64,000 nucleotides of DNA from JAJPXC01 sp964510535 (GTDB lineage Bacteria > Bacteroidota > Bacteroidia > Bacteroidales > Muribaculaceae): the NCBI GenBank assembly GCA_964510535.1, contig CAZECG010000014.1:1-64000 (forward strand). The letters are read 5' to 3'. The number at the start of each line of letters is the position of its first letter. Position 1 is the stretch's first letter. Position numbers and translations under genes: made by a program. This document shows positions 50,992 through 59,335 of this stretch, piece by piece. The notes below the pieces were generated by a model. It did not search any database and was not told the DNA's origin. It worked only from the letters and a program-made list of their open reading frames with translations.

Positions 50992-51936
50992 TTAAACTTT
51001 TTCGATGCAATGCTTCATCTTATCAACGACTTCTCCCTTGTAAGGTTCGACATGGATGTTGATAATCATATCATTGCCGAAGTGCTCTCTCAGTCTGCGT
51101 TCTACGGTTGTAGCTATTTCGTGACCTTGCACAACGGTTGTCGTAGGGTCGACTTTTATGTGGAAGTCGAGAATCGAGGCGTTGCCGTTGCGTCGCGACA
51201 TGAAATGGTGGAATCCCTCCACTCCCGGGGTCGAGCCTATCACGGTCCACATCTTGCGGGTTAAATCGCTTGGTAGCGATACCTCAAGAAGTTCCTTGAC
51301 CGATGGGAGACCTATGCGCCACGCCACGACGAATATAAACACGCTGACAACCATTGTTGCGATAGGGTCGAGTACCCTCCAACGCTGACCGAGAAACATC
51401 GCTCCGGCTATGCCGACAAGCGTGGCCACCGATGATAGTGAGTCGCTGCGATGATGCCATGCGTTGGCCACGACCGACGCCGAGTGAATGCGCTCGCCAC
51501 TGCGGCGAGTATAGTGGAACAGCCATTCTTTAAGACCGATTGAAATGAATGCCATTGCAAGTGCAATCATGCCGGGACGCGGGAGCTGCTGCCCTTGTAG
51601 AGTGAGCCACACTCGCTCAGCCCCGTCATAAAAGAACGCCACGGCGACGAAAGCGAGGAACATGGCTATCAACATCGTTGCGAATGTCTCATATTTCCCA
51701 TGTCCATACTGGTAGTTGGCGTTGGCTTTGCGACGAGATACGCCGAAAAAAATGATGACGATAATGTCGGTGATGAAGTCGCTCAGGGAATGCACACCGT
51801 CGGCTACCATCGCTCCCGATTTCCCCGCGATGCCTGCGACGATTTTAAGTGCCGAGAGAGCGGCGTTAATCCAGAAACCGACCCACGTCACATGGCGAGC
51901 CACTTTTACCGGGTCATTTTTCTGAGAAACGTACAT
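50992..51936 (-). CDS. Cation diffusion facilitator family transporter
   Basis: 314 aa. Six membrane helices (about 20-215), then a cytoplasmic domain. Metal-site motifs are VADGVHSLSDFITD in helix 2 (Asp and His-x3-Asp) and VANAWHHRSDSLSS in helix 5 (His-x3-Asp). The two histidine-aspartate sites suit zinc, but iron or manganese cannot be excluded. The C-terminal FHHFMSRRNGNASILDFHIKVD and NDMIINIHVEPY form the typical metal-sensing dimer domain. It exports divalent metal using the proton gradient. Confidence 0.9.
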   Translation of the reverse strand: MYVSQKNDPVKVARHVTWVGFWINAALSALKIVAGIAGKSGAMVADGVHSLSDFITDIIVIIFFGVSRRKANANYQYGHGKYETFATMLIAMFLAFVAVAFFYDGAERVWLTLQGQQLPRPGMIALAMAFISIGLKEWLFHYTRRSGERIHSASVVANAWHHRSDSLSSVATLVGIAGAMFLGQRWRVLDPIATMVVSVFIFVVAWRIGLPSVKELLEVSLPSDLTRKMWTVIGSTPGVEGFHHFMSRRNGNASILDFHIKVDPTTTVVQGHEIATTVERRLREHFGNDMIINIHVEPYKGEVVDKMKHCIEKV

Positions 51937-51950
51937 GTTTTTGAACTATT

Positions 51951-52955
51951 TTAATGGCGCAGCCGCTCCAATGCGGCTTTCATTGACAGGTCAAAATATA
52001 CCCCTTTCTGCAGTTTGTCGCTGATGGCCGCGGCGGCTTTGCGATAGGTTGCATACTTGTCTGATGTCATGGTGTTTAGCCGTTTATCAAGCTCTCTGAG
52101 CGACCCTACGGCTATGCCGAGATTGTTGGCTGTGATAAACGGTGCCATGGCTGATTTTTCCCATATTATGACAGGTATGCCTGCCCTGAGATAAAATGAT
52201 GCCTTATGCGGGTTGTTAAATCGTAGATAATCACCCCATTGGCCGCTGCATTCATCCGCTGAATCGCCATCCCACACAAGGCCCCAGTGTCCGTTGGCTT
52301 CGGTGATGAATCGGTCGCTCGGAACGAATCCTTTGTAGGTCATACGCGTCCATTTGTCAGCCGTTCCCGCCTCGAGTCCTTTGCCGTAAATCTCTAATCT
52401 GCAATCTCCGAGCAATGGGTCGAGGTCGTAGAGGAACTTGTTTTTCCGCGGTCCGAGACCTCCGGCGTATAGTATGATGTTCGGGACAGTCATCTCATAG
52501 CGTCCTGTCGGTTCGGCATCGCTGAGGTAATCGAATATGTCGAGGTCGTGCATAGGCACCCGGCATCCTTGGTCGGTGAGCCATTTTCGCATGGAACTGT
52601 TGTGGACAATGATGAAATCGGTGTCAGACAAGCGTTTAATCTCTTGCGCCGGTGTCAGTTTCTTGCGCCTGAACGAGCCGAGGTCGTGGATGAGTGTTAT
52701 CGTCTTGGCTCCGCGCCAATGTGCGGCTCGGCAAAGGTGCCGGTAGTATTTTTTGTAGGGGTACTGTATCAGCAGCACGTCTCCTTTGCGGAGCCTGAAC
52801 GGTAGCATGGCCGCGGTGGCGAGCTTTTGGAAAAATTTGCCGACTTTGCCGCTGCCATTCCCGATGGCTATGTTTTTGTACCCGCGCTCGTCGCACAGCT
52901 TGTCGATGTCGAGCTTCGCTTTATTGGTAGAAGGGGTCTTGATATAGCTTATCAT
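51951..52955 (-). CDS. GT-B type glycosyltransferase, galactofuranosyltransferase-like
   Basis: 334 aa. The N-terminal half contains DVLLIQYPYKKYYRHLCRAA and TITLIHDLGSFRR (about 85-97), and FIIVHNSSMRKWLTDQG follows near 120. The C-terminal half has NIILYAGGLGPRKNKFLYDL and AGIPVIIWEKSAMAPFI. This pattern matches the beta-1,6-galactofuranosyltransferase (WbbI-like) family, used in cell-surface polysaccharides. Donor and acceptor are not shown by the sequence. It lies 26 nt downstream of the exporter gene at 53-54.8 kb and may be co-transcribed with it. Confidence 0.8.
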   Translation of the reverse strand: MISYIKTPSTNKAKLDIDKLCDERGYKNIAIGNGSGKVGKFFQKLATAAMLPFRLRKGDVLLIQYPYKKYYRHLCRAAHWRGAKTITLIHDLGSFRRKKLTPAQEIKRLSDTDFIIVHNSSMRKWLTDQGCRVPMHDLDIFDYLSDAEPTGRYEMTVPNIILYAGGLGPRKNKFLYDLDPLLGDCRLEIYGKGLEAGTADKWTRMTYKGFVPSDRFITEANGHWGLVWDGDSADECSGQWGDYLRFNNPHKASFYLRAGIPVIIWEKSAMAPFITANNLGIAVGSLRELDKRLNTMTSDKYATYRKAAAAISDKLQKGVYFDLSMKAALERLRH

Positions 52956-52981
52956 GGCATTGGCGATGGGGGTGTGGATAA

Positions 52982-54808
52982 TCAGAATTTCTGCATATCA
53001 ACGAGATGTTTGTAGTATTTTCCAAGTTGCAGCAGCTCGCAGTGGGTTCCTCGCTCGACGATGCGTCCGTCGTGCATCACGCAAATCATGTCGGCGTTTT
53101 TTATAGTCGACAGGCGGTGGGCTATGACGAGTGTGGTGCGGTTTTTCATCAGACGGTCTAATGCCTCCTGGACGAGTTGCTCGCTTTGGGAGTCGAGTGC
53201 CGAAGTGGCCTCGTCGAGAATTAGAATCGGCGGGTTTTTCAGAATGGCGCGAGCTATGGAGACACGTTGGCGTTGCCCTCCCGAAAGACGGCATCCCCGG
53301 TCACCGATATTGGTGTCGTATCCATCTTCCGATGCCATTATGAAATCGTGGGCGTTGGCGATTTTGGCGGCCGCTATAACCTGTTCCATGGTGGCGTTTT
53401 TTACGCCGAATGTTATGTTGTTGAAGAAAGTGTCGTTAAACAGTATCGCCTCTTGGTTCACGTTGCCCATCATGCCGCGCAGGTCGTGAACTCGCAGCTG
53501 CCTGATGTCGATACCGTCAATCTTTATCGAGCCGGCATCAACGTCGTAGAAGCGGGGCAGCAGGTCAGCAAGCGTTGATTTGCCTGAACCTGACTGGCCG
53601 ACGACTGCCACTGTGGCTCCGGCGGGTATGTCGAGCGAGACGTTGTCGAGCACCTTGGTTTGGGCATAGCTGAAATCGACATCGGCGTATTCGATGTGTC
53701 CTTTGAGATTTTCTATGCTTTTGGGCGCTTTTGGGTCCATGATGGGGTTTACCGCGCTGAGAATCTTGTCGACACGCTCCATCGAAGCCAGTCCCTTTTG
53801 AATTGAGTACATGGCTTTCGACAGTTCCTTAGCGGGGTTGATTATGCTGTAAAAAATCACCATGTAGTAGATGAACGACGCGGCGTTCATCGATGACGCA
53901 CCGCTGAGAATCAGCGAACCGCCGAACCATAGCACAATCGCTATCGCGGTCGTGCCAAGAAACTCGCTCATGGGGTGGGCAAGTGACTGGCGGCGTGCGA
54001 TGCGGTTGCTGATTTTGTAGAATACATGGTTGTTGCGATGGAAACGCTCCTTGATTTTGTGTTCGGCGTTAAAGGCTTTGATTATGCGCAGCCCTCCGAG
54101 GGTTTCCTCAATTTCGGCCATTAGCACTCCCCACTGTTTCTGCCCTTCGAGTGACTGGCGTTTCAGCCGCTTGCCGACGCGTCCCATCACTAATCCGGCT
54201 ATGGGCAACAAAACTAACACGAACAGTGTCAGTTGCCAGCTGATGGTTATCATCATGGTCAGGCAGACGATAATCATCACCGGGTTTTTGAAAAACATAT
54301 CGAGCGAGGCCATGATGGAGTTTTCAATCTCTGCCACATCTCCGCTCATGCGTGCCATCACGTCGCCTTTTCGCTCGGAGGTGAAGAACGAAATGGGGAG
54401 GGTCACGATCTTGTCGTAGACATAGTTGCGTATGTCGCGCACGATTCCCGAACGCATCGGTATGATGAAATAGGAGCTGAGGTAGGTCACACCGGTTTTC
54501 AGCAGGGTCATGAACACGAGCAGGCCGGCGAGCATCGCCAAAGTGACCGATGGCCCCCAGTTTTCTATGGCTCGCTGGGTGTAGTAGTAGAAGTTGTTGA
54601 CAACGACTTCCTTGGCCGATTCGCTTCCCCATGGCATGAACTCATAGGTGGCTTCTTTTATCTGGAACAGCATTTCCAGAATCGGGATGATTACGGCAAA
54701 CGAGAACAGCGTCAGGAACGCTGCAAGGATGTTGAAAAAAATATTTAGGATTAAATATTTCTTATAGGGAGGGACGAAACGTCGCAGCAGTTGGTAAAAT
54801 CCTTTCAT
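52982..54808 (-). CDS. MsbA-like ABC exporter (fused permease and ATPase)
   Basis: 608 aa from ATG 54808 (MKGFYQLLRRF); the longer frame adds nine residues and is less likely. Six membrane helices in about 15-320, then the ATPase: Walker A GQSGSGKSTL (about 395-404), signature LSGGQRQRVSIARAIL (about 505-520) and Walker B ILILDEATSALDS. Such homodimeric exporters flip lipid A-core or other lipids and drugs. Position beside a glycosyltransferase suggests glycolipid export, without proof. Confidence 0.92.
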   Translation of the reverse strand: MKGFYQLLRRFVPPYKKYLILNIFFNILAAFLTLFSFAVIIPILEMLFQIKEATYEFMPWGSESAKEVVVNNFYYYTQRAIENWGPSVTLAMLAGLLVFMTLLKTGVTYLSSYFIIPMRSGIVRDIRNYVYDKIVTLPISFFTSERKGDVMARMSGDVAEIENSIMASLDMFFKNPVMIIVCLTMMITISWQLTLFVLVLLPIAGLVMGRVGKRLKRQSLEGQKQWGVLMAEIEETLGGLRIIKAFNAEHKIKERFHRNNHVFYKISNRIARRQSLAHPMSEFLGTTAIAIVLWFGGSLILSGASSMNAASFIYYMVIFYSIINPAKELSKAMYSIQKGLASMERVDKILSAVNPIMDPKAPKSIENLKGHIEYADVDFSYAQTKVLDNVSLDIPAGATVAVVGQSGSGKSTLADLLPRFYDVDAGSIKIDGIDIRQLRVHDLRGMMGNVNQEAILFNDTFFNNITFGVKNATMEQVIAAAKIANAHDFIMASEDGYDTNIGDRGCRLSGGQRQRVSIARAILKNPPILILDEATSALDSQSEQLVQEALDRLMKNRTTLVIAHRLSTIKNADMICVMHDGRIVERGTHCELLQLGKYYKHLVDMQKF

Positions 54809-54864
54809 AAATTGAAGTGTGGCAGCGGAAATCAATGGTTAAACCCGCGGCTGGCTCTAAGGCC

Positions 54865-54896
54865 ACAAAATTATGAAATTTGCCGTTTATATGCAA
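54865..54896 (-). promoter_or_regulatory. Promoter of the MsbA-like exporter gene
   Basis: On the minus strand: TTTG (54893-54896), 20-nt spacer, TAATTTTG (54865-54872). An exact consensus, with a start near 54857 and a leader of about 50 nt. Its presence shows that the exporter group is transcribed separately from the radical SAM gene upstream. Confidence 0.7.
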
Positions 54897-54906
54897 ATCG
54901 GTGAAG

Positions 54907-55812
54907 TCAGCGAGCCGTGCGCTGCTTGAGCCGAGAGTGGAGCAGGTTGGTGAATTGGTAGTTTTTGAGCCCCCACTTGGGATATAGAAGCATTTCGGGG
55001 GGAGATGCCGACAGGAATCGTTCGATGGCGATGTGCGGCGGAAGCGTGTGGACGATTTCGGCGCACAGGTCGAGGTATTCATCGAGCGTGAAGCGAGGAA
55101 TGTCGTATAGTCCGTTGTCGAGGTCGGCTGCAAGTCGTGTTCCGCGCAACACCTGAAGTTGGTGGATTTTGACGGTATCGACCGGTAGCTCGGCGACGCG
55201 CCTGATGGTGTGAATGATGTGGTCGCGGTTCTCTCCAGGCAGTCCGGCTATCAGGTGCAGCCCGACGGGTAAACCTGCGGCTGCTGTGCGCTCTACCGCC
55301 CGGCAGGTGTCGCTCCATGAGTGGCAACGGTTTATGAGTTTCAGTGTGGTGTCGAACGAAGACTCGGCTCCGTATTCAATCGCTACCCAATGGCGGCTAT
55401 GCAAGCCGGCGAGTTCGTGAAGGAGTTCGTCGGGCATACAGTCGGGGCGTGTGCCTATGATGATTCCGTCTACGCCGTCGACCGCCAAGGCTTCCTCATA
55501 TAGCGGCAGCAGGCGCGAGATTGCCGCGTGGGTATTGGTGTAGGCTTGGAAGTACGCGAGGTAACGCATCGCGGGGTATTTGCGGGCAAAAAATGATTTC
55601 CCGGCTTGAATCTGGGCGGTTACGCTGCCTCTCGGGTCGCAATATGACGGATTGAACGAGGTGTTGTTGCAATAAGTGCAGCCACCTCGCCCGATGGTGC
55701 CGTCGCGGTTAGGACATGAGAATCCGGCGTTGACGGCGAGTTTCTGCATCTTGCCGGGGAAATGGTCGGCGAGGAAGTCGGCGTAGTCGCGATAGAATTT
55801 GCCCATTGTCAA
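54907..55812 (-). CDS. TIGR01212-family radical SAM protein (YhcC-like)
   Basis: 301 aa. The cluster motif is CPNRDGTIGRGGCTYCNN (Cys at about 31, 43 and 46), the atypical long spacing of the TIGR01212/YhcC group. Further blocks are QAYTNTHAAISRLLPLYEEAL, GIIIGTRPDCMPDELL and VGLHLIAGLPGENRD. The C-terminal SASPPEMLLYPKWGLKN is family specific. It cleaves S-adenosylmethionine to a radical; the reaction it drives is not established. The aroC stop lies 4 nt upstream. Confidence 0.9.
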   Translation of the reverse strand: MTMGKFYRDYADFLADHFPGKMQKLAVNAGFSCPNRDGTIGRGGCTYCNNTSFNPSYCDPRGSVTAQIQAGKSFFARKYPAMRYLAYFQAYTNTHAAISRLLPLYEEALAVDGVDGIIIGTRPDCMPDELLHELAGLHSRHWVAIEYGAESSFDTTLKLINRCHSWSDTCRAVERTAAAGLPVGLHLIAGLPGENRDHIIHTIRRVAELPVDTVKIHQLQVLRGTRLAADLDNGLYDIPRFTLDEYLDLCAEIVHTLPPHIAIERFLSASPPEMLLYPKWGLKNYQFTNLLHSRLKQRTAR

Positions 55813-55816
55813 AATC

Positions 55817-56893
55817 TCAGAACGAGCGGCGGCTTCTGTCGAGTAGGATGGCGTCGAGCATCACGCAAGCGGCCATGGCCTCGACCACAGGCACGGCACG
55901 CGGCAACACGCATGGGTCGTGCCGTCCCTTGACGCTGAGTGTGGCGTGACGGCCGTTGGTGTCGACGGTGTCAACCGGCTGCAGCAGCGTGGCCACGGGC
56001 TTGAAAGCGACCCTGAAATAGATGTCGGCTCCGTTTGATATGCCGCCTTGTATGCCTCCGGAGTGGTTGGTAGCGGTTTTCGGGACCCCGTCGCCGGGGA
56101 TAAACGTGTCAATCATTTCGCTTCCTCGTCGCGTCACGCCGTCAAATCCCATTCCGTAGTCAAACCCTTTGGCTGCGTTGATGCTTAGCATGGCTGCGCC
56201 GAGCATGGCGTGGAGTTTGTCGTAGATTGGTTCGCCCAGGCCTGCGGGCGCCCCTTTGATTACCCCCGTAACCACACCGCCGATGGTGTCTCCGTCGCGT
56301 TTGACATCGAGGATGAGGCGTTCCATGCGTTTGGCCGTTTCTGTATCGGGGCAGCGCACGGGGTTTGTTTCAATCATGGCGGGGTCATAGAGTGTGTAGT
56401 CGTTGTGAAGCGATATGTCGCCGACGCGTGAGGTGTAGGCATAGATGGTGATACCGAGGCGTTCGAGGATTTGGCGGGCAAACGCTCCGGCCACCACGCG
56501 TGAGATGTTCTCCCGTGCCGATGAGCGGCCTCCTCCTCGGTGGTCGCGGATTCCGTATTTTGTGTGGTAGGTGAAATCGGCGTGCGAGGGGCGGTATATG
56601 TCGCGCAATTCGGCGTAGTCGCGCGAATGTTGGTCGGCATTGGCCACGGAGAATCCGATGGGTGTGCCCGTCGTTAAGCCGTCCATCATTCCGGAAAGCA
56701 CCGTGAGGCGGTCGGCCTCGTTGCGCCCGGTTGTGATGGCCGACTGCCCGGGACGCCGGCGATTGAGCTCTTGCTGCACGCGGTCGAGGTCAATTGTCTG
56801 TCCGGCGGGGATGCCGTCGATTACGCCCCCGATGGCGGGGCCGTGGGATTCGCCGAAAGAGGTAAATGAGTATAGATTTCCGAATTTATTCAT
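55817..56893 (-). CDS. aroC: Chorismate synthase
   Basis: 358 aa from ATG 56893 (MNKFGNLYSFTSFGESHG). A four-residue longer start exists, but MNKFGN is the family beginning. Signatures: GESHGPAIGGVIDG (about 14-27), RRPGQSAITTGRNEAD (about 45-60), HADFTYHTKYGIRDHRGGG (about 102-120) and RSSARE. It uses reduced FMN to convert EPSP to chorismate, the last step of the shikimate path. It overlaps the ybaK stop by 8 nt. Confidence 0.96.
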   Translation of the reverse strand: MNKFGNLYSFTSFGESHGPAIGGVIDGIPAGQTIDLDRVQQELNRRRPGQSAITTGRNEADRLTVLSGMMDGLTTGTPIGFSVANADQHSRDYAELRDIYRPSHADFTYHTKYGIRDHRGGGRSSARENISRVVAGAFARQILERLGITIYAYTSRVGDISLHNDYTLYDPAMIETNPVRCPDTETAKRMERLILDVKRDGDTIGGVVTGVIKGAPAGLGEPIYDKLHAMLGAAMLSINAAKGFDYGMGFDGVTRRGSEMIDTFIPGDGVPKTATNHSGGIQGGISNGADIYFRVAFKPVATLLQPVDTVDTNGRHATLSVKGRHDPCVLPRAVPVVEAMAACVMLDAILLDRSRRSF

Positions 56894-57386
56894 TTGCGGT
56901 GGCAATTATCGGGGTGACAGAGGCTTTGATGTAGTCAATCAGCTGTCGGGGGTTTATTTTGAGTTGCAGCCCCCGCTGTCCCGCACTGACATATATGTAG
57001 TCGTAATCGAGAGCAGTGGAGTGGAAAAAAGTTGGGAACGGTTTTTTCATGCCTATGGGACAACACCCTCCGCGGATGTATCCGGTGAGTGGGAGCAGCT
57101 CTTTCATTGGAATCAGCTCGGCTTTTTTTGCCCCTGCGGCTTTTGCGGCTTTTTTCAAGTCGACTTCGGCGTCGCCGGGGATCACGCACACAAAGTGCCC
57201 GGTCTTGTCGCCATGGAGCACGAGCGTTTTGAACACCAGTCTGATGTCCTCGCCGAGTTGGGCGGCCACATGGGTGGCGGCGAGGTCGTTTTCGTCAACC
57301 TCGTAAGGAATCAGCTCGTAAGGAATACGCGCCTGGTCAAGCAGGCGCGCGACGTTGGTTTTAGCCGGGAGTTTGGTCCCTTTCAT
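56886..57386 (-). CDS. ybaK: Cys-tRNA(Pro)/Cys-tRNA deacylase YbaK
   Basis: 166 aa. It has the INS/YbaK trans-editing fold: TNVARLLDQARIPYELIPYEV (about 8-28), VFKTLVLHGDKTGHFVCVIPGDAEVDLKK (about 52-80, containing the conserved Lys54-type residue), and GYIRGGCCPIGMKKPFPTF (about 105-123). It removes cysteine wrongly loaded on tRNA-Pro. It precedes aroC with an 8-nt overlap and follows the deaminase-fold gene by 12 nt. Confidence 0.93.
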   Translation of the reverse strand: MKGTKLPAKTNVARLLDQARIPYELIPYEVDENDLAATHVAAQLGEDIRLVFKTLVLHGDKTGHFVCVIPGDAEVDLKKAAKAAGAKKAELIPMKELLPLTGYIRGGCCPIGMKKPFPTFFHSTALDYDYIYVSAGQRGLQLKINPRQLIDYIKASVTPIIATANE

Positions 57387-57398
57387 TCGCTGCGGTTA

Positions 57399-57905
57399 TT
57401 ACTCTTCAATTAATTTTGATGCGGCATCATAAGCCATCTGGTGAATTGGAACTTGGGTGACGGTGGTGTCGATTTTGGAGTCGTCGTAGGCTTCGGCGGG
57501 GTATATGCCGGCTTTGACCACGTATTCGCGCGAGTTGACGAAGTAGACGGCCTGTGCTTTGCGGCGCGACATGGCGTTGATGGCTTCGGTGGTAGGCTCG
57601 TTGACGGTGTAGATTTTAGCGTTTTCGAGAGATGTGACGCGGGCTTTCCCTATGGCGTCCTGGACGGCAGATGTGTTACCTGATGGTTTGCCGCTTGAGT
57701 GGAAAGCGTTGTTGAGGATGACGACTGCGCCATCGGCTTTTTCGCCGGCTTTTTTCGCCGCTTTTGCGGCTTCGGTGGCCATATCCATGTAGACTTGGTC
57801 GGTCGGGGCGATTCTGTCAACTTTTGTTATCACCGCTTGAGCGATAATCGCCGGAGCTGCGATTGCGATTGCGGCTGCGGCAGAAAGGAGTGATTTTTTC
57901 ATCAT
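57399..57905 (-). CDS. Exported protein with degenerate deaminase-like fold
   Basis: 168 aa with a clear signal peptide (KKSLLSAAAAIAIAAPAIIAQA, about 3-24). From residue 60 on it follows the layout of guanine/cytidine-deaminase-fold proteins: a GAVVILNN strand, a stretch at the HAE position (NTSAVQDAIGKA, 77-88), then IYTVNEPTTEAINAM (98-112) at the position of IYTxxEPCPMCxxAI, then AVYFVNSREYVVKAGI. The histidine, the catalytic glutamate and both zinc cysteines are replaced (Ser79, Val81, Thr105, Ala108). So it is probably a catalytically dead, exported relative with a binding role. Placement in the fold is by eye and needs a structure check. Confidence 0.65.
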   Translation of the reverse strand: MMKKSLLSAAAAIAIAAPAIIAQAVITKVDRIAPTDQVYMDMATEAAKAAKKAGEKADGAVVILNNAFHSSGKPSGNTSAVQDAIGKARVTSLENAKIYTVNEPTTEAINAMSRRKAQAVYFVNSREYVVKAGIYPAEAYDDSKIDTTVTQVPIHQMAYDAASKLIEE

Positions 57906-58011
57906 TTGACTTGAATTTTGACAAAATTAGCGATTTTGAACGCTGAAAGCCCATCTCCTATAACTAAAAAAAGTTAATGGGAATGGGCTTTCTATGGATT
58001 GTATCCGGCTG

Positions 58012-58740
58012 CTATCTCGTGAGTTTCAGTCGTGAGCTGTTAATCGAACCTCCCGATGAGGTGTCGAAGTCGGTGTCTGAAGCCCATCCATTGAGTCTGA
58101 TGGTCGCCCCCGATGAGGCATCGGCTGACACACTTGCTCCTCTGATGCCGTATATCGCGGCTATGGCACCCGATGACGCATCAGCCGACAGTTTGCCGCC
58201 GTTAAATTCTGCCACGTTGACTACGCTTCCCGATGCTGCGCCTATTGACAGCTTGGGTGCTTTGACGCTTGTGAATTTGGCTGATGCGCCTGATGATATG
58301 TCAATCGTCGCTTTTGCCGATGTTGCGACGGTGCCGTTTACGCTGAGCCGTGAGCCGGAACTAATCTCCCATGATGACAGTGACGGCCCGGTGACTTTCA
58401 CGTTTATGTCGATGCCGCTGTTGCTGACATCGCTTTCGCGGAAGATGCTAAGCTCGTTGCCTTTAAGTTCGGCAACGACGTGTGGCATCATGGCCTCGTC
58501 GGTCTCAATCGTCACAGTGGTCGCGGAGATGGAGTCGGCTACGTTGTAGGTGACAATAACTCCCGAGGCAATGTCCAGCTCTGATATTTTTGAAGAGTCG
58601 TAGACGTAGACCTTAGTCTCTGAACGTCCCGTTCCCTTGACGCTTTTGGCTAAGTTGTTCATGTTGAGGCCGCAAGATGTCAATGAAATTGCGGATAGTG
58701 ATATGGCTACCGCTAATGATGAAGATTTGATGATTTTCAT
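58012..58740 (-). CDS. GIN-domain (DUF2807) lipoprotein
   Basis: 242 aa. Lipoprotein signal with AISLTSC (cysteine 23). The body is the head-GIN domain, a right-handed beta solenoid with recurring VxxSSG turns: IASGVIVTYNVADS, WEISSGSRLSVNG, DISSGASAKF, ADASSGAI, ADASSGATIRLNG and DTSSGGSINSS. The N-terminal part has YDSSKISELDIASG. Such proteins are common in Bacteroidetes; surface adhesion or polymer binding has been suggested but not shown. Single gene. A perfect 14-bp palindrome lies 58 bp before the start. Confidence 0.88.
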   Translation of the reverse strand: MKIIKSSSLAVAISLSAISLTSCGLNMNNLAKSVKGTGRSETKVYVYDSSKISELDIASGVIVTYNVADSISATTVTIETDEAMMPHVVAELKGNELSIFRESDVSNSGIDINVKVTGPSLSSWEISSGSRLSVNGTVATSAKATIDISSGASAKFTSVKAPKLSIGAASGSVVNVAEFNGGKLSADASSGAIAAIYGIRGASVSADASSGATIRLNGWASDTDFDTSSGGSINSSRLKLTR

Positions 58741-58798
58741 ATTTGTTTTGTTTTGGTTAATTTCTTTTGTGGGTGTATTGATTTCGTGTTTTTTTATG

Positions 58799-58812
58799 TT
58801 AGACGCGTCTAA
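58799..58812. promoter_or_regulatory. Perfect 14-bp palindrome upstream of the GIN-domain gene
   Basis: TTAGACGCGTCTAA is its own reverse complement. It lies between the start codon (58740) and a weak promoter-like GCGATTTGC (minus strand, about 58827-58835). Suited to a dimeric repressor. Confidence 0.45.
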
Positions 58813-58970
58813 TGGTCTGAAGGTTGCAAATCGCTAAAAGTTTTGGTGGATGATGGATGTGTCGACAAAACGAAAAAGCCCTTCTCGCTGTATGAAAAAC
58901 GACTTATGATATATAAAGTATGTAAAATTGATGGGCAATTCTGCTAATAATGGTAAATTTGTGTAAAAGG

Positions 58971-59005
58971 TTTGGGGCTGGGTTGGAAATAATGTTGTAT
59001 ATTTG
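58971..59005 (+). promoter_or_regulatory. Promoter of the 59-kb RNA unit
   Basis: TTTG (58971-58974), 23-nt spacer, TATATTTG (58998-59005). A second exact -7 box, TAAATTTG, lies upstream at 58954-58961 with TTG at 58928-58930, so there may be tandem starts. Predicted start near 59013. Confidence 0.65.
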
Positions 59006-59012
59006 TTGACAA

Positions 59013-59259
59013 CAAAGAGAACACCTGAAGCTCGCCCTTGGACCGGTTAATTTTTACGCAAACAAAAGGACTAAGGAAAGGCATTAATTAGTATGTCGTC
59101 GGGAGACGCCTCGCTGATTACGGGTGGAAGATGTAAGTATGATATAATCTCTACACTTGGAAATTGCTATAAGACAACTATCTTTAGAATCACAAATCAT
59201 GCCTTTTGGCTTTAGTCCTGCGGCTCCTTGATAGAAAGGAGCCACAGGGCAATTTTTTT
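59013..59259 (+). ncRNA. Candidate structured RNA upstream of purB
   Basis: About 247 nt between a consensus promoter and a terminator. Long-range pairing: AGGACTAA (59067-59074) with TTAGTCCT (59212-59219), and AAGGCAT (59078-59084) with ATGCCTT (59199-59205). Inside is CGTC-GGGA-GACG (59097-59108), a stem with a GNRA tetraloop. CACCTG (59022-59027) could pair with CGGGTG (59121-59126), which would make a pseudoknot. No reading frame longer than a few dozen codons exists. It could be a free small RNA or a leader controlling purB. I cannot match it to a known class by eye; 6S RNA remains an option. Confidence 0.6.
59217..59259 (+). terminator. Intrinsic terminator of the 59-kb RNA unit
   Basis: CCTG + GGCTCCTT (59217-59229, one mismatch) pairs with AAGGAGCC + CAGG (59236-59248), followed by GCAA and seven T. 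The left arm overlaps the 3' strand of the long-range stem by 3 nt, so the two structures compete in part. Confidence 0.7.
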
Positions 59260-59300
59260 ATGGCGCGGGTTGCGTGCTTGCGCGTGTGGCGGAATGTTTG

Positions 59301-59308
59301 TAATTTCG
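59301..59308 (+). promoter_or_regulatory. Putative -7 box of purB
   Basis: TAATTTCG followed by C, 28 bp before the purB ATG, with GTTTG just before it. It would give a very short leader independent of the RNA upstream. Confidence 0.45.
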
Positions 59309-59335
59309 CGTTGACCAAAATATTGACCACTCACA

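Noticed and set aside
59013..59259. Calling the 59-kb RNA 6S RNA
   Set aside because: A clear long rod with one central bubble and paired outer ends could not be drawn. The visible pairing starts inside the transcript. Left open for a covariance search.
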